A DNA stretch of 21,359 nucleotides from an uncultured Dysosmobacter sp. Its GTDB lineage: Bacteria; Bacillota; Clostridia; Oscillospirales; Oscillospiraceae. Shown piece by piece: positions 6,858 through 13,997 of this stretch. The stretch lies in assembly GCA_934636905.1 (NCBI GenBank), contig CAKUBJ010000029.1, positions 1-21,359 on the forward strand. Direction: 5' to 3'. Positions within the stretch are counted from its first letter, which is position 1. Each line of letters opens with the position of its first letter. Under the pieces are notes generated by a model that was not told the DNA's origin, did not search any database, and saw only the letters and a program-made list of their open reading frames with translations. Both the position numbers and the translations under genes were made by a program.

Positions 6858-7769
6858 TCAGGCGCGGGAGGCCGGCGCTTTCTTCTTTTCCGGCAGCTGC
6901 GCCAGCACCACCGCCGCCAGCATCAGGGCGCAGCCGAAATATTCCTTTCCGCTGAGGCGATCCCCTAAGATCACGGCGCCGGAAACGGTGGCAAATACGG
7001 ACTCCAGACTCAGCAGCAGGGAAATCACCGTAGGATTGGAGTCTTTCTGAGCCAGAATTTGCAGCGTGTAGGCAACCCCGCTGGAGAAGATGCCCACATA
7101 CAGAATCTGCCCCATGGCCCCCTGGATTCCCGCCCAGGCAGGCTGCTCAAAGAGGAACGTGCCGGCCAGAGAAAGCACCGTCATGAAAAAGAACTGGGCG
7201 CAGGAAAGCTCTACCCCGTCCACAACCGCCGCAAAATGATCCACAAACAGAATCTGGGCGGCAAACACCATGGCACACAGCATCACGCGGATGTCCCCGG
7301 AAGAGATGGTAAAACTCTCGGTGACGCACAGGCAGTACAGCCCTGCCACTGCCAGCGCCACGCTGAGCCAAACGGTTTTGGGCACCTGCTTTTTCAGAAA
7401 GATGCCGAAAATGGGCACCAGCACAATGTACAGTGCCGTAATGAATCCCGCTTTGCCGGAGGTGGTGGTTTCCAGTCCCCACTGTTGGAGATAGGTGGCT
7501 AAGCCCATGGAAACGCCGCAGCAAAGACCTCCCAGCAGCAAATCTTTCCGGGATTGGGTGGTGGTCACCGGCTTTCCCTGCTTTCGCCGCACTGCCCGGA
7601 GAACCTCACACAGCACCAGCAGAAACAAAAAGGCAATCAGCGCTCTGGACGCATTGAAGGCAAACGGCGGCACCGCACCGGCCGCCATGCTCTGGGCGAC
7701 GAAGGCGGTGCCCCAAATCAGCGCCGCCAGTACGGCGAAGGATGATTGACGGATGGAATTGCGTTCCAT
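6858..7769 (-). CDS. DMT-superfamily (EamA) transporter
   Basis: This 303-residue integral membrane protein is made of two EamA repeats, with about ten hydrophobic helices spread over the whole length. The first helix begins SFAVLAALIWGTAFVAQS. The Trp-Gly-Thr-Ala-Phe stretch and the later AYTLQILAQKDSNPT, with a C-terminal LLLSLESVFATVSGAVILGD block, are typical of drug/metabolite exporters of this superfamily. The start at 7769 is chosen over an in-frame ATG 18 bases upstream because AGGAGGAG lies between the two. The C-terminus is short and Lys-rich. The substrate cannot be predicted. It is divergently arranged with the glycosylase gene and ends at the bidirectional terminator. Confidence 0.88.
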   Translation of the reverse strand: MERNSIRQSSFAVLAALIWGTAFVAQSMAAGAVPPFAFNASRALIAFLFLLVLCEVLRAVRRKQGKPVTTTQSRKDLLLGGLCCGVSMGLATYLQQWGLETTTSGKAGFITALYIVLVPIFGIFLKKQVPKTVWLSVALAVAGLYCLCVTESFTISSGDIRVMLCAMVFAAQILFVDHFAAVVDGVELSCAQFFFMTVLSLAGTFLFEQPAWAGIQGAMGQILYVGIFSSGVAYTLQILAQKDSNPTVISLLLSLESVFATVSGAVILGDRLSGKEYFGCALMLAAVVLAQLPEKKKAPASRA

Positions 7770-7773
7770 ATGC

Positions 7774-7802
7774 TTGCTCCTCCTCATGGGATATGGTATA
7801 AT
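7774..7802 (+). promoter_or_regulatory. Promoter for the glycosylase-HAD operon
   Basis: TTGCTC (7774-7779) and a perfect TATAAT (7797-7802) are spaced by 17 bases. The -35 region overlaps the ribosome binding site region of the divergent transporter gene. The predicted start leaves a leader of about 225 bases before the glycosylase. Confidence 0.55.
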
Positions 7803-8033
7803 AAGCAAAGAGTTCCCTAATCGGGATAAAATGCATGAACGATGAATTTTTATACAAAACGGACATCCTGTAAAATGCAGAACACAGCGATTATACAGGA
7901 AATGCCATCCGACTTCAAGAGGAAAACCGTGACTTCTCCGAAGACCGCAAAGACGCCGGGGAAACGGCACCGTTCTTTGTGAATTTTTATGAAACCACCA
8001 TGCGCCCTCCGGCGCTCTGACAGGAGGAACCTC
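7803..8033 (+). other. Long leader without an assigned gene
   Basis: The interval is less GC-rich than its surroundings at its left end. It contains two tiny frames: a 12-codon one from 7835 and a 35-codon Lys/Arg-rich one at 7875-7982. Neither has a good ribosome binding site. No known riboswitch motif is recognised. GAATTTTTAT occurs twice (7844 and 7981). Confidence 0.4.
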
Positions 8034-8651
8034 ATGCCGCGTCTGACCCACGACTTTTTTGACGGCGACACCGTTGCCATTGCCCGGGCGCTGCTGGGGA
8101 AGTATCTGGTGCGGAATTGGCAGGGTGTCCTGCTGGCAGGGCGCATTACGGAGACGGAGGCCTACATCGGCCGGTGCGACAAGGCGTGCCACGCGTACAA
8201 TTACCGCCGTACTCCCCGGACGGAAACGCTGTTTATGGCCCCCGGCCACGCCTATATTTATCTGATTTACGGGATGTATCACTGCCTGAATTTCGTGACG
8301 GAGCCGGAGGGGGAGCCTGCCGCCGTGCTGGTGCGGGGGCTGGAGCCTGCCGCCGGGGTGGAAGCCATGGCGCGCCTGCGCTATGGGGATGCCCCCATGA
8401 ACGCCTACCGCCGGAAGAATTTTCTCAACGGCCCCGGCAAGGTCTGCAAGGCGCTGGGGCTGACCACAGCGCAGAACGGTCTGGACTTGGAGGGGGACAC
8501 CCTGTTCCTCTGTGATTCCATGGCGGACGTGGGGCTGACCGACCTCCCTGTCCGGCAGGAGCGGGTCATATCCGGCCCCCGGGTAGGCGTGGACTATGCG
8601 GAGGAGGCCAAAGACTTTCCGTGGCGGTTCCTGCTGGAAGCGGAGGGCTGA
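8034..8651 (+). CDS. DNA-3-methyladenine glycosylase (AAG/MPG family)
   Basis: This 205-residue base-excision repair enzyme removes alkylated purines such as 3-methyladenine and hypoxanthine from DNA. The family landmarks are LARALLGKYLVR-like near residue 19, ETEAYIG (40-46, catalytic Glu42 and the intercalating Tyr44), the RTETLFMAPGHAYIYLIYG block, and a C-terminal GPRVGVDYAEE. The length matches bacterial AAG homologues. The start at 8034 has AGGAGG six to seven bases upstream. An upstream in-frame ATG at 7989 lacks such a site. The HAD gene follows after 27 bases, probably in the same transcript. Confidence 0.93.
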   Translation: MPRLTHDFFDGDTVAIARALLGKYLVRNWQGVLLAGRITETEAYIGRCDKACHAYNYRRTPRTETLFMAPGHAYIYLIYGMYHCLNFVTEPEGEPAAVLVRGLEPAAGVEAMARLRYGDAPMNAYRRKNFLNGPGKVCKALGLTTAQNGLDLEGDTLFLCDSMADVGLTDLPVRQERVISGPRVGVDYAEEAKDFPWRFLLEAEG

Positions 8652-8678
8652 CACGGCAATACACAAGGAGATGCGGCT

Positions 8679-9326
8679 ATGTATTTATTCGATATGGACG
8701 GCACGCTGATTGACTCCAACAGCGTCTGGAAGGATGTGGACAGGGAATTTCTTGCCCGCCGGGGACTGCCCTATACCCGAGCCTACTATCAGGGGGTGGC
8801 CCACACCATTTTCCCTCTGGCGGCAAAATTTACCAAAGAGTTCTGCCATCTGCCGGACAGCGAGGAGTCCATTATGGCGGAGTGGATGGAACTGGCCAAA
8901 GACGCCTACGCCCATGTGACGGTGAAGCCCGGCGTCCGGGCGTTCCTGAAGCAGTGCAAATCCGAGAACCGGCGGATGGCGCTGGTGACCTCCAGCGTGC
9001 CGGTGCACTGCCGCACCGCCATGGAAAAGCTGGATTTGATGAAGTATTTCGAATCCGTCACCTTTGCTCAGGAACTGGGACTGGAAAAGAAGAATAAGGA
9101 ACTGTGGCTGAAAGTGGCGGCTCACTGCGGCGTGGAACCGGAAAGCTGCACCCTGTTTGACGACAGTCTGGCCGCCTGCAAAGGCGCCAGAAGCGCAAAG
9201 ATGCGGGTGGTGGGGGTCTACGACGGCTATTTCGCCTCCGATGAAAAGGAAATGCGGGCCTTCTGCGACGTGTACATCAAAAGCTTTGAGGAACTGCTGT
9301 GGAAGCCGGAATACCGGCAGGGATGA
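8679..9326 (+). CDS. HAD-family phosphatase
   Basis: This 215-residue haloacid dehalogenase-like hydrolase resembles the beta-phosphoglucomutase/phosphoglycolate phosphatase branch. Motif I is FDMDGTLID with nucleophile Asp5 and acid Asp7, motif II is LVTSS, the motif III lysine lies in the KKNKELW stretch, and motif IV is TLFDDSL. A four-helix cap lies between motifs I and II. AAGGAG sits upstream of the start. It probably dephosphorylates a small phosphorylated metabolite in the cytoplasm; the substrate is not readable from sequence. It shares a transcript with the DNA glycosylase, but a functional link is not evident. Confidence 0.85.
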   Translation: MYLFDMDGTLIDSNSVWKDVDREFLARRGLPYTRAYYQGVAHTIFPLAAKFTKEFCHLPDSEESIMAEWMELAKDAYAHVTVKPGVRAFLKQCKSENRRMALVTSSVPVHCRTAMEKLDLMKYFESVTFAQELGLEKKNKELWLKVAAHCGVEPESCTLFDDSLAACKGARSAKMRVVGVYDGYFASDEKEMRAFCDVYIKSFEELLWKPEYRQG

Positions 9327-9420
9327 AGTGCCGAAGGGACAGAAGCGCCGGGGCGCTTCTCGGCGGAAAGGCTGTTTTCTTCCGGACGCCCTCTTTTTAA
9401 TAAGCGCCCTTTCTCTGCGG

Positions 9421-9470
9421 AAAAAGCAACACCGCCGGATTTCATCCGGCGGTGTTGCTGTCTGTTTCCT
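9421..9470. terminator. Bidirectional terminator
   Basis: A perfect 14-bp stem (9426-9439 with 9445-9458) with a 5-base loop is present. On the minus strand it is followed directly by five T residues; on the plus strand a looser T-rich stretch follows. It lies between the HAD gene and the minus-strand small membrane protein gene. Three further hairpins flank it (9342-9359, 9484-9501 and 9511-9535) without T-runs. Confidence 0.85.
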
Positions 9471-9556
9471 TTGATTTTCCCGTGCAGACGCGCCGGTCTG
9501 CCCGGCAAAGCCGCAGGATGTCCTTTGTCCTGCGGAGTCCACACCTGCGGCGGGGG

Positions 9557-9652
9557 TTACATCACCAGCGCGCTGATGCCGGTGGCCGCCAGTCCGAAAA
9601 TCAGGACGCCTACCAGAATCAGGGCAATAATCCGTGTCCGTTTCGGGGTCAT
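9557..9652 (-). CDS. 31-residue single-pass membrane protein coupled to DUF951
   Basis: The frame encodes a basic N-terminus MTPKRTR followed by one hydrophobic helix (about 8-31) containing a Gly-Leu-Ala-Ala-Thr-Gly-Ile patch. Its ATG overlaps the stop of the DUF951 gene (ATGA, 9649-9652), and AAGGAGG lies upstream inside that gene. Both the site and the overlap argue for real translation. In shape it recalls Prli42-like miniproteins of Firmicutes, but the similarity is of layout only and I do not assign it. Confidence 0.65.
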   Translation of the reverse strand: MTPKRTRIIALILVGVLIFGLAATGISALVM

Positions 9653-9858
9653 TTCGAGGTTCCTCCTTCCGTGCCCGCTGAGTGGGGCACGATTTTTTTA
9701 ATACTTTTTTCCACCTTTGACCGGGGCAGCATCAGTTCATGGCCGCACCCCAGGCACTTCAGCTTGATATCCATCCCCGCCCGGGTAATCTCCCACTGCC
9801 GGGAGCCGCAGGGGTGCGTTTTTTTCAGTTCCACAATGTCTTTCAGATGCAGGTCCAT
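9649..9858 (-). CDS. DUF951 family protein
   Basis: This 69-residue soluble protein belongs to the small DUF951 family common in Firmicutes. It begins MDLHLKDIVELKK, has the HPCGS motif with Cys17, and a CLGCGHE knuckle with Cys35 and Cys38, so a single zinc could be bound by the three cysteines and a neighbouring residue. The family is uncharacterised, with nucleic-acid binding a frequent guess. The start at 9858 has AGGAGG seven bases upstream; a longer version beginning at 9894 has no such signal. It is co-translated with a 31-residue membrane protein and ends at the bidirectional terminator. Confidence 0.85.
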   Translation of the reverse strand: MDLHLKDIVELKKTHPCGSRQWEITRAGMDIKLKCLGCGHELMLPRSKVEKSIKKIVPHSAGTEGGTSK

Positions 9859-9930
9859 GGCGTTCCTCCTGTCACCTATGGCGATGGTGCGCATAGGGTG
9901 TGGTATCTCAAAATGTAAAGGATGATTGTG

Positions 9931-10860
9931 ATGCCGGAAAACAGAGCGTATCCCCCGGAAGGGCTGACTCCGCCGTCATTCCCCTCTCTGCCGGAACTGC
10001 GGGCCGCCGCGGAATCCCATGCGGTTCTGGAGGGAACCGTGCAGCGGTGCGACCCGGCGCTGAATCTCCACCTCTCGCTGGGCGGCGTTTCCGCCGTCAT
10101 TCCCCGGGAGGAGGTGACCGCTCCGTGGATCAGCGGCGCGGAGCGGGAAATCGCCGTCCTGTCGCGGGTGGGCAGGCGCGTCTGCTTCACCGTGGAAGAA
10201 GTCACCGCCGACGCCAAAGGTGCCCCGCAGGCGCTGCTCTCCCGCCGGAAGGCGCAGGAAGCGGCCATGGAGGCCATGCTGCGGGAACTGCGTCCCGGTG
10301 CCGTGGTGTCAGGCCGGGTGGTGCGCATGGAGCCTTTCGGCGCCTTTGTGGACATCGGCCGGGGCATTGCGGCACTGCTGCCGACGGAGTACATCTCCGC
10401 CGCCCGGATCCGCCATCCGGCGCAGCGGTTCCGGACAGGGCAGAATATTCTGGCCGTTGTCCGCGCCTTTGACCGGGAAGCCCGGCGGATCACCCTGACC
10501 CATAAGGAACTTCTGGGCACATGGCTGGAAAACGCCAGCCGCTTTGCCCCCGGGGACACGGTGCGGGGCATCGTCCGGGGGGTGATGGACTACGGCTGCT
10601 TTGTGGAGCTGACCCCCAATCTCTCCGGCCTCACCGACCGGCGGGAGGATCTTCGGGAGGGGGACGCCGTGTCCGTCACCATCCGCTCCCTCCGGCCGGA
10701 ACGGATGAAAATCAAATTGCAGGTGATTGAAAAGCTGCCGGAACCGGCGGCGCCGGAGCCGCTTTCCTATCGGATTACCGACGGCATACTGGAACGCTGG
10801 GTCTACTCTCCGGCAGGCTATGAAGGCACGCCGGCGGTTACGGAGTTTCCTGTCCCTTGA
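9931..10860 (+). CDS. Protein with three S1 RNA-binding domains
   Basis: This 309-residue protein resembles ribosomal protein S1 fragments. Domain 1 (about 30-95) is degenerate. Domain 2 (about 120-195) is classical, with GAVVSGRVVRMEPFGAFVDI and LPTEYI. Domain 3 (about 205-265) has the GDTVRGIVRGVMDYGCFVEL pattern. A short C-terminal extension has no recognised fold. It probably binds mRNA or rRNA in the cytoplasm, either as the S1-like protein of this organism or as an accessory factor. The start at 9931 is preferred because AAAGGA lies eight bases before it; the ATG at 9922 is too close to that site. Its 3' end overlaps the rarA 3' end by 23 bases, so the two genes converge with no terminator between them. 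Confidence 0.8.
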   Translation: MPENRAYPPEGLTPPSFPSLPELRAAAESHAVLEGTVQRCDPALNLHLSLGGVSAVIPREEVTAPWISGAEREIAVLSRVGRRVCFTVEEVTADAKGAPQALLSRRKAQEAAMEAMLRELRPGAVVSGRVVRMEPFGAFVDIGRGIAALLPTEYISAARIRHPAQRFRTGQNILAVVRAFDREARRITLTHKELLGTWLENASRFAPGDTVRGIVRGVMDYGCFVELTPNLSGLTDRREDLREGDAVSVTIRSLRPERMKIKLQVIEKLPEPAAPEPLSYRITDGILERWVYSPAGYEGTPAVTEFPVP

Positions 10861-12109
10861 TTTTATCCCAATAGGCTCTGGCGGCCTGTTCGGTCTTGTT
10901 GTCACCATAGTCGTAATAATGGGCGTTTTTGATGGCGTCCGGCAGATACTGCTGCCGCACCCAGTGATGGCCGTAATTGTGGGGGTATTTGTACCCCTGC
11001 TCCCGCTCCAAGCCGGCAGAGTCGGCATGGACGTTCTGCAATTCCCGGGGCACGTCGCCGCTGCGGCCTGCCTTCACGTCCGCCCATGCGGACATGATGC
11101 CGGCGGAGACGCTGTTGGACTTGGGCGCCGTGGCAATCAGCACGGCGGCCTGAGCCAGCGGCAGCTGCGCCTCCGGCAGTCCCAGCTGCATGGCGGTGTC
11201 CACGCAGGCCTTCACAATGGAAATGGCCTGGGGATAGGCCAGCCCCACATCCTCGCAGGCGGCACACAGCAGGCGGCGGCAGGGGGTGATGAGATCCCCG
11301 GCCTCCAGAAACCGCGCCAGATAGTGCAGCGCCGCGTCCGGGTCACTGCCCCGGAGGGATTTGTGGAGGGCAGAGGCGGCGTCGTACATGGCGTCACCGC
11401 CCCGGTCGTACCGCATGGCGCTGCGCTGTGCCAGTGCTTCGGCGTCCGCCTCCGTCAGGAGCAGGGCGCCGTCTTTGGGAACGGCCGCCTCACAGAGAAG
11501 CTCCACGGCGTTGATGGACTTCCGCACGTCGCCGCCGCAGCCCTGGGCAATCCGCGCCGGCACCCCCGCCTCCCACGTCAGGGGCAGAGGGGTGCGGGCT
11601 TTCATAATCTCCAGCGCCCGGCGCACCGCCGGCAGGATTTCCTCCGCCGGGACGGCTTTGAACTCAAACACGCTGCTGCGGGAGAGCAGGGCGTTGTACA
11701 CATAGAAAAACGGGTTCTCCGTGGTGGAGGCAATGAGGGTCAGGGAGCCGTTCTCCATAAATTCCAGCAGACTCTGCTGCTGCTTTTTGTTGAAGTACTG
11801 GATTTCGTCCAGATACAGCAGGATGCCGCCGGGAGCCAGCAGCGTTCCCACATCCGCGATGATGTCCTTGACGTCCTGTAGGGATGCCGTGGTGGCGTTC
11901 AGCCGGTACAGGGTCTTGTGGGTCTTTTCCGCGATGATGTTGGCCACAGTGGTTTTCCCGGTGCCGGAGGGGCCGTAGAACACCATGTTGGCGTCGGTTC
12001 CCGCGTCGATCAGCCGGCGCAGAACCCCGCCGGGAGCCAGAAGGTGCCGCTGACCCACCACCTCATCCAGTGTTTTGGGGCGGATCTCATCCGCCAGAGG
12101 GCGATGCAT
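10838..12109 (-). CDS. rarA: Replication-associated recombination protein RarA (MgsA)
   Basis: This 423-residue clamp-loader-like AAA+ ATPase acts at stalled replication forks and interacts with single-strand binding protein and the replisome. Near the N-terminus is RPKTLDEVVGQ (10-20). Then come Walker A GPSGTGKTT (46-54), Walker B LLYLDEIQ with Asp101-Glu102, sensor 1 STTENP, and a Ser-Arg finger in ALLSRSSVFE. The C-terminal tetramerisation domain is complete, including YKYPHNYGHHW. The start at 12109 has AAGGAGG upstream. It is transcribed divergently from nth, which also acts on damaged DNA, and converges with the S1 gene. All catalytic motifs are intact and the length is normal. Confidence 0.94.
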   Translation of the reverse strand: MHRPLADEIRPKTLDEVVGQRHLLAPGGVLRRLIDAGTDANMVFYGPSGTGKTTVANIIAEKTHKTLYRLNATTASLQDVKDIIADVGTLLAPGGILLYLDEIQYFNKKQQQSLLEFMENGSLTLIASTTENPFFYVYNALLSRSSVFEFKAVPAEEILPAVRRALEIMKARTPLPLTWEAGVPARIAQGCGGDVRKSINAVELLCEAAVPKDGALLLTEADAEALAQRSAMRYDRGGDAMYDAASALHKSLRGSDPDAALHYLARFLEAGDLITPCRRLLCAACEDVGLAYPQAISIVKACVDTAMQLGLPEAQLPLAQAAVLIATAPKSNSVSAGIMSAWADVKAGRSGDVPRELQNVHADSAGLEREQGYKYPHNYGHHWVRQQYLPDAIKNAHYYDYGDNKTEQAARAYWDKIKGQETP

Positions 12110-12136
12110 GGCGTCCCTCCTTCCCTGAAATTTCAA

Positions 12137-12164
12137 ATTATAATTATAGCATGGCTTTTCCAAA
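12137..12164 (-). promoter_or_regulatory. Likely rarA promoter
   Basis: Read on the minus strand, TATAAT is present (forward 12137-12142), with TTTGGA 16 bases upstream (12159-12164). A second TATAAT lies at 12143-12148. The region is strongly AT-rich against a GC-rich background. Confidence 0.45.
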
Positions 12165-12173
12165 AAAGCTATG
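12150..12173. promoter_or_regulatory. Inverted repeat in the rarA-nth intergenic region
   Basis: CATGGCTTTT (12150-12159) and AAAAGCTATG (12164-12173) pair over 10 positions with one G-T pair and a 4-base loop. It overlaps the -35 region of the rarA promoter, a location suited to an operator. No regulator is known for it. Confidence 0.4.
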
Positions 12174-12240
12174 GTATTTTCTCTGGTGTTTCCGTGGTTT
12201 CTGTGATAAAATGGCAACATCACATTCAAGGAGGCGCACC

Positions 12241-12879
12241 ATGCGGTATAAGGCGTCCACCCTGCGGATTATCGAAAAGCTGAAGGAACTGTACCCGGAG
12301 GGACTCTGCTCCCTGCAATATCAGAAGGACTATGAACTGCTGTTCGCCGTGCGGCTGTCGGCGCAGTGCACCGACGCCCGGGTGAATCTGGTGACGCCGG
12401 CGCTGTTTGCCCGCTTCCCCACGCTGGAGGCCTTTGCGGAGGCGGACCCCAGGGAGGTGGGGGAGTACATCCACCCCTGCGGGTTCTATAACGGCAAGGC
12501 ACGGGATCTGGTGTCCTGCGCTCAGCAGCTTCTGGAGCGCTTCGGCGGCAGGGTGCCGGACAATATGGAGGATCTCACCTCCCTGCCCGGCGTAGGGCGG
12601 AAAACCGCCAACCTGATTCTGGGGGATGTGTACGGCCAGCCCTCCTATGTCTGCGACACCCATTGCATCCGCATCACCGGGCGGCTGGGCATTACCGACG
12701 GCTCCAAAGACCCGGTAAAGGTGGAGCAGCAGCTGCGCAAAGCCATTCCCCCGGCGGAGTCCGGCACCTTTTGCCACCGGATGGTGCTCTTCGGCCGGGA
12801 CGTGTGCACCGCCCGCTCCCCCAAATGCGAAGGCTGCCCCCTGAAGGCGGACTGCGCCGCCGGGAAAAAGCAGAAATAA
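12241..12879 (+). CDS. nth: Endonuclease III
   Basis: This 212-residue DNA glycosylase/AP lyase removes oxidised pyrimidines. The helix-hairpin-helix motif LPGVGRKTAN (115-124) carries the catalytic Lys121. Asp139 in VCDTHC matches the conserved catalytic aspartate. The C-terminal [4Fe-4S] loop is intact, with cysteines at 189, 196, 199 and 205 in the C-x6-C-x2-C-x5-C spacing. The start at 12241 has AAGGAGG eight bases upstream. It is divergent from rarA. A structured repeat containing a terminator follows within 180 bases. Confidence 0.95.
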   Translation: MRYKASTLRIIEKLKELYPEGLCSLQYQKDYELLFAVRLSAQCTDARVNLVTPALFARFPTLEAFAEADPREVGEYIHPCGFYNGKARDLVSCAQQLLERFGGRVPDNMEDLTSLPGVGRKTANLILGDVYGQPSYVCDTHCIRITGRLGITDGSKDPVKVEQQLRKAIPPAESGTFCHRMVLFGRDVCTARSPKCEGCPLKADCAAGKKQK

Positions 12880-12918
12880 ACCGTTTTCGTGTGCCTGGCG
12901 ATAAAGTCCTGCTTTTTC

Positions 12919-12964
12919 CGTAATGGAAAGGAAGAGTGTGTGCGGGAAACCCAAGAAGGGTGTC
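12919..12964 (+). repeat. 46-bp dispersed repeat, copy B
   Basis: It is the inverted counterpart of 49-94 (42 of 46 positions identical). It forms a hairpin together with the next bases: TGCGGG (12941-12946) pairs with CCCGCA (12964-12969), and inside it ACCC pairs with GGGT around the loop AAGAA. It directly precedes the three-hairpin element at 12983-13086. Confidence 0.75.
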
Positions 12965-12982
12965 CCGCACCATTAAAATCTA

Positions 12983-13086
12983 CTATTTTCAGAACTTTTG
13001 TAAAGTTCTGAAAATAGGCGCAGCGCGGAGAAATAACTTTTTCTCCACGCTGGCGTGCCTGCGCGGATGCTGCAGGCACATTTTTT
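12983..13086 (+). repeat. Three-hairpin structured repeat, copy 1
   Basis: Hairpin 1 is a perfect 16-bp stem (12983-12998 with 13002-13017). Hairpin 2 has an outer stem CAGCG (13021-13025)/CGCTG (13048-13052) and an inner stem GGAGAAA (13027-13033)/TTTCTCC (13040-13046). Hairpin 3 is an 8-bp terminator stem followed by T residues. The same arrangement, with related sequence in hairpins 1 and 2, occurs on the minus strand at 21255-21351. It could be a small RNA with its own terminator, a mobile palindromic element, or a 3' untranslated cassette of nth. Confidence 0.7.
13055..13086 (+). terminator. Terminator after nth and the structured repeat
   Basis: GTGCCTGC (13055-13062) pairs with GCAGGCAC (13072-13079) around a 9-base loop and is followed by A and six T residues. 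It is the third hairpin of the structured repeat and also the first good terminator after nth. Confidence 0.75.
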
Positions 13087-13136
13087 ATGCTTCTCTCATA
13101 TACTGGTCTGAGAACAGGGGAGGGGAGGACACGGCC

Positions 13137-13394
13137 ATGGACGAAACAACCAGACGGATGATGGAGCAGCTGGGAAGCAATCCTGCCGCCCTGCGCCGGC
13201 TGATGCAGTCCCGGGACGGCCAGACGCTGATGCAGGCGCTGACCCGTCCGGACAACGGCGCGGGGCTTCAGCGGGCGGTGCAGGCGGCCATGCAGGGCAA
13301 TACCGCCGGGATGGCGGAACTGGTCAACCGCGTGGCACAAAGCCCGGAAGGGGCGGCGCTGCTGGAGCGCATCAGCAGAAGCGCCGGCGGATAA
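13137..13394 (+). CDS. Conserved-looking small helical protein of unknown function
   Basis: This 85-residue, probably cytoplasmic and mostly helical protein begins MDETTRRMMEQLGSNP. Its Leu-, Met- and Gln-rich helices are broken by short Gly/Asn turns (SRDGQTLMQAL, AQSPEGAALLERI). The repeated sense 'n residues, S/T-P/R-D/E-G, LL' suggests two or three similar helical hairpins. It is the first gene of a three-gene operon, with GGGGAGG eight bases before the start. The next start lies 22 bases after its stop. I do not recognise a domain with known function; similar short proteins occur in spore-forming Clostridia as far as I recall. Confidence 0.75.
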   Translation: MDETTRRMMEQLGSNPAALRRLMQSRDGQTLMQALTRPDNGAGLQRAVQAAMQGNTAGMAELVNRVAQSPEGAALLERISRSAGG

Positions 13395-13415
13395 GGCGGA
13401 AGGAGGGGCGGCCTC

Positions 13416-13997
13416 ATGGCGGAGTTTGACGACCGGCTGGATTCCCTTCTCTCCAATCCGGAGGCCATGAATCAGATTATGAAGATGGCGCAGTCCCTGA
13501 TGGGCGGCGGGCAAGAAGCCGGAAACGGCAGCACCGCGTCTGCCCCCGGCGGCGGGGGCAGCCCACTCACTGGGCAGTCTGCGTCTCCCGGAAACTCCTC
13601 CGCCGGTGCGTGGGGCAGCGTCTCTGCCGCCCCGCCGGGGCAGGACGGGGGAAATCCCGGCGGAGTTCCCGGAGGCCGGGAATCACCGCCCCGGAATGCC
13701 CCGGGCGATCCCCGGGGAACCGCGCCCTTTGGAAATGCTTCGGCAGGCGGCAGCCCTATGCCGGATCCCGGCTTTCTCTCCGGCCTGGGCGCCATCGACC
13801 CGAAAACCATCGCCGCTCTTGTGCCGGTTCTCCGGGAATTGGGCGGCACACAGGACAGCAATGCCCGGCGGCTGCTGATGGCACTGCGTCCCTACCTGAA
13901 GCCGGAGCGGCAGGACAAGGTGGAGCGGGCTTTGCAGCTGGCGCGGCTGTTCCGGGTGGGAAAACGGTTTCTTCTGAAAGGGGAGGATCATGTATAA
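13416..13997 (+). CDS. Unknown protein with Gly/Pro/Ser-rich centre
   Basis: This 193-residue protein has three parts. A short N-terminal helical segment (1-30: MAEFDDRLDSLLSNPEAMNQ, then IMKMAQSLM) resembles the NP-containing opening of the preceding protein. A low-complexity, disordered Gly/Pro/Ser/Ala linker spans about 31-120. A helical C-terminal segment (about 125-193) includes DPKTIAALVPVLREL, RRLLMALRPYLKPERQDKVE and a basic end. No signal peptide or membrane helix is seen. AAGGAGGGG precedes the start. It overlaps the third gene by eight bases, so production of the two is coupled. The two-ended architecture suggests a linker or scaffold, which is inference. Function unknown. Confidence 0.75.
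   Translation: MAEFDDRLDSLLSNPEAMNQIMKMAQSLMGGGQEAGNGSTASAPGGGGSPLTGQSASPGNSSAGAWGSVSAAPPGQDGGNPGGVPGGRESPPRNAPGDPRGTAPFGNASAGGSPMPDPGFLSGLGAIDPKTIAALVPVLRELGGTQDSNARRLLMALRPYLKPERQDKVERALQLARLFRVGKRFLLKGEDHV

Noticed and set aside
12936..13136. In-frame upstream extension of the first unknown-operon gene
   Set aside because: It runs through the structured repeat and terminator; a strong ribosome binding site supports the start at 13137.
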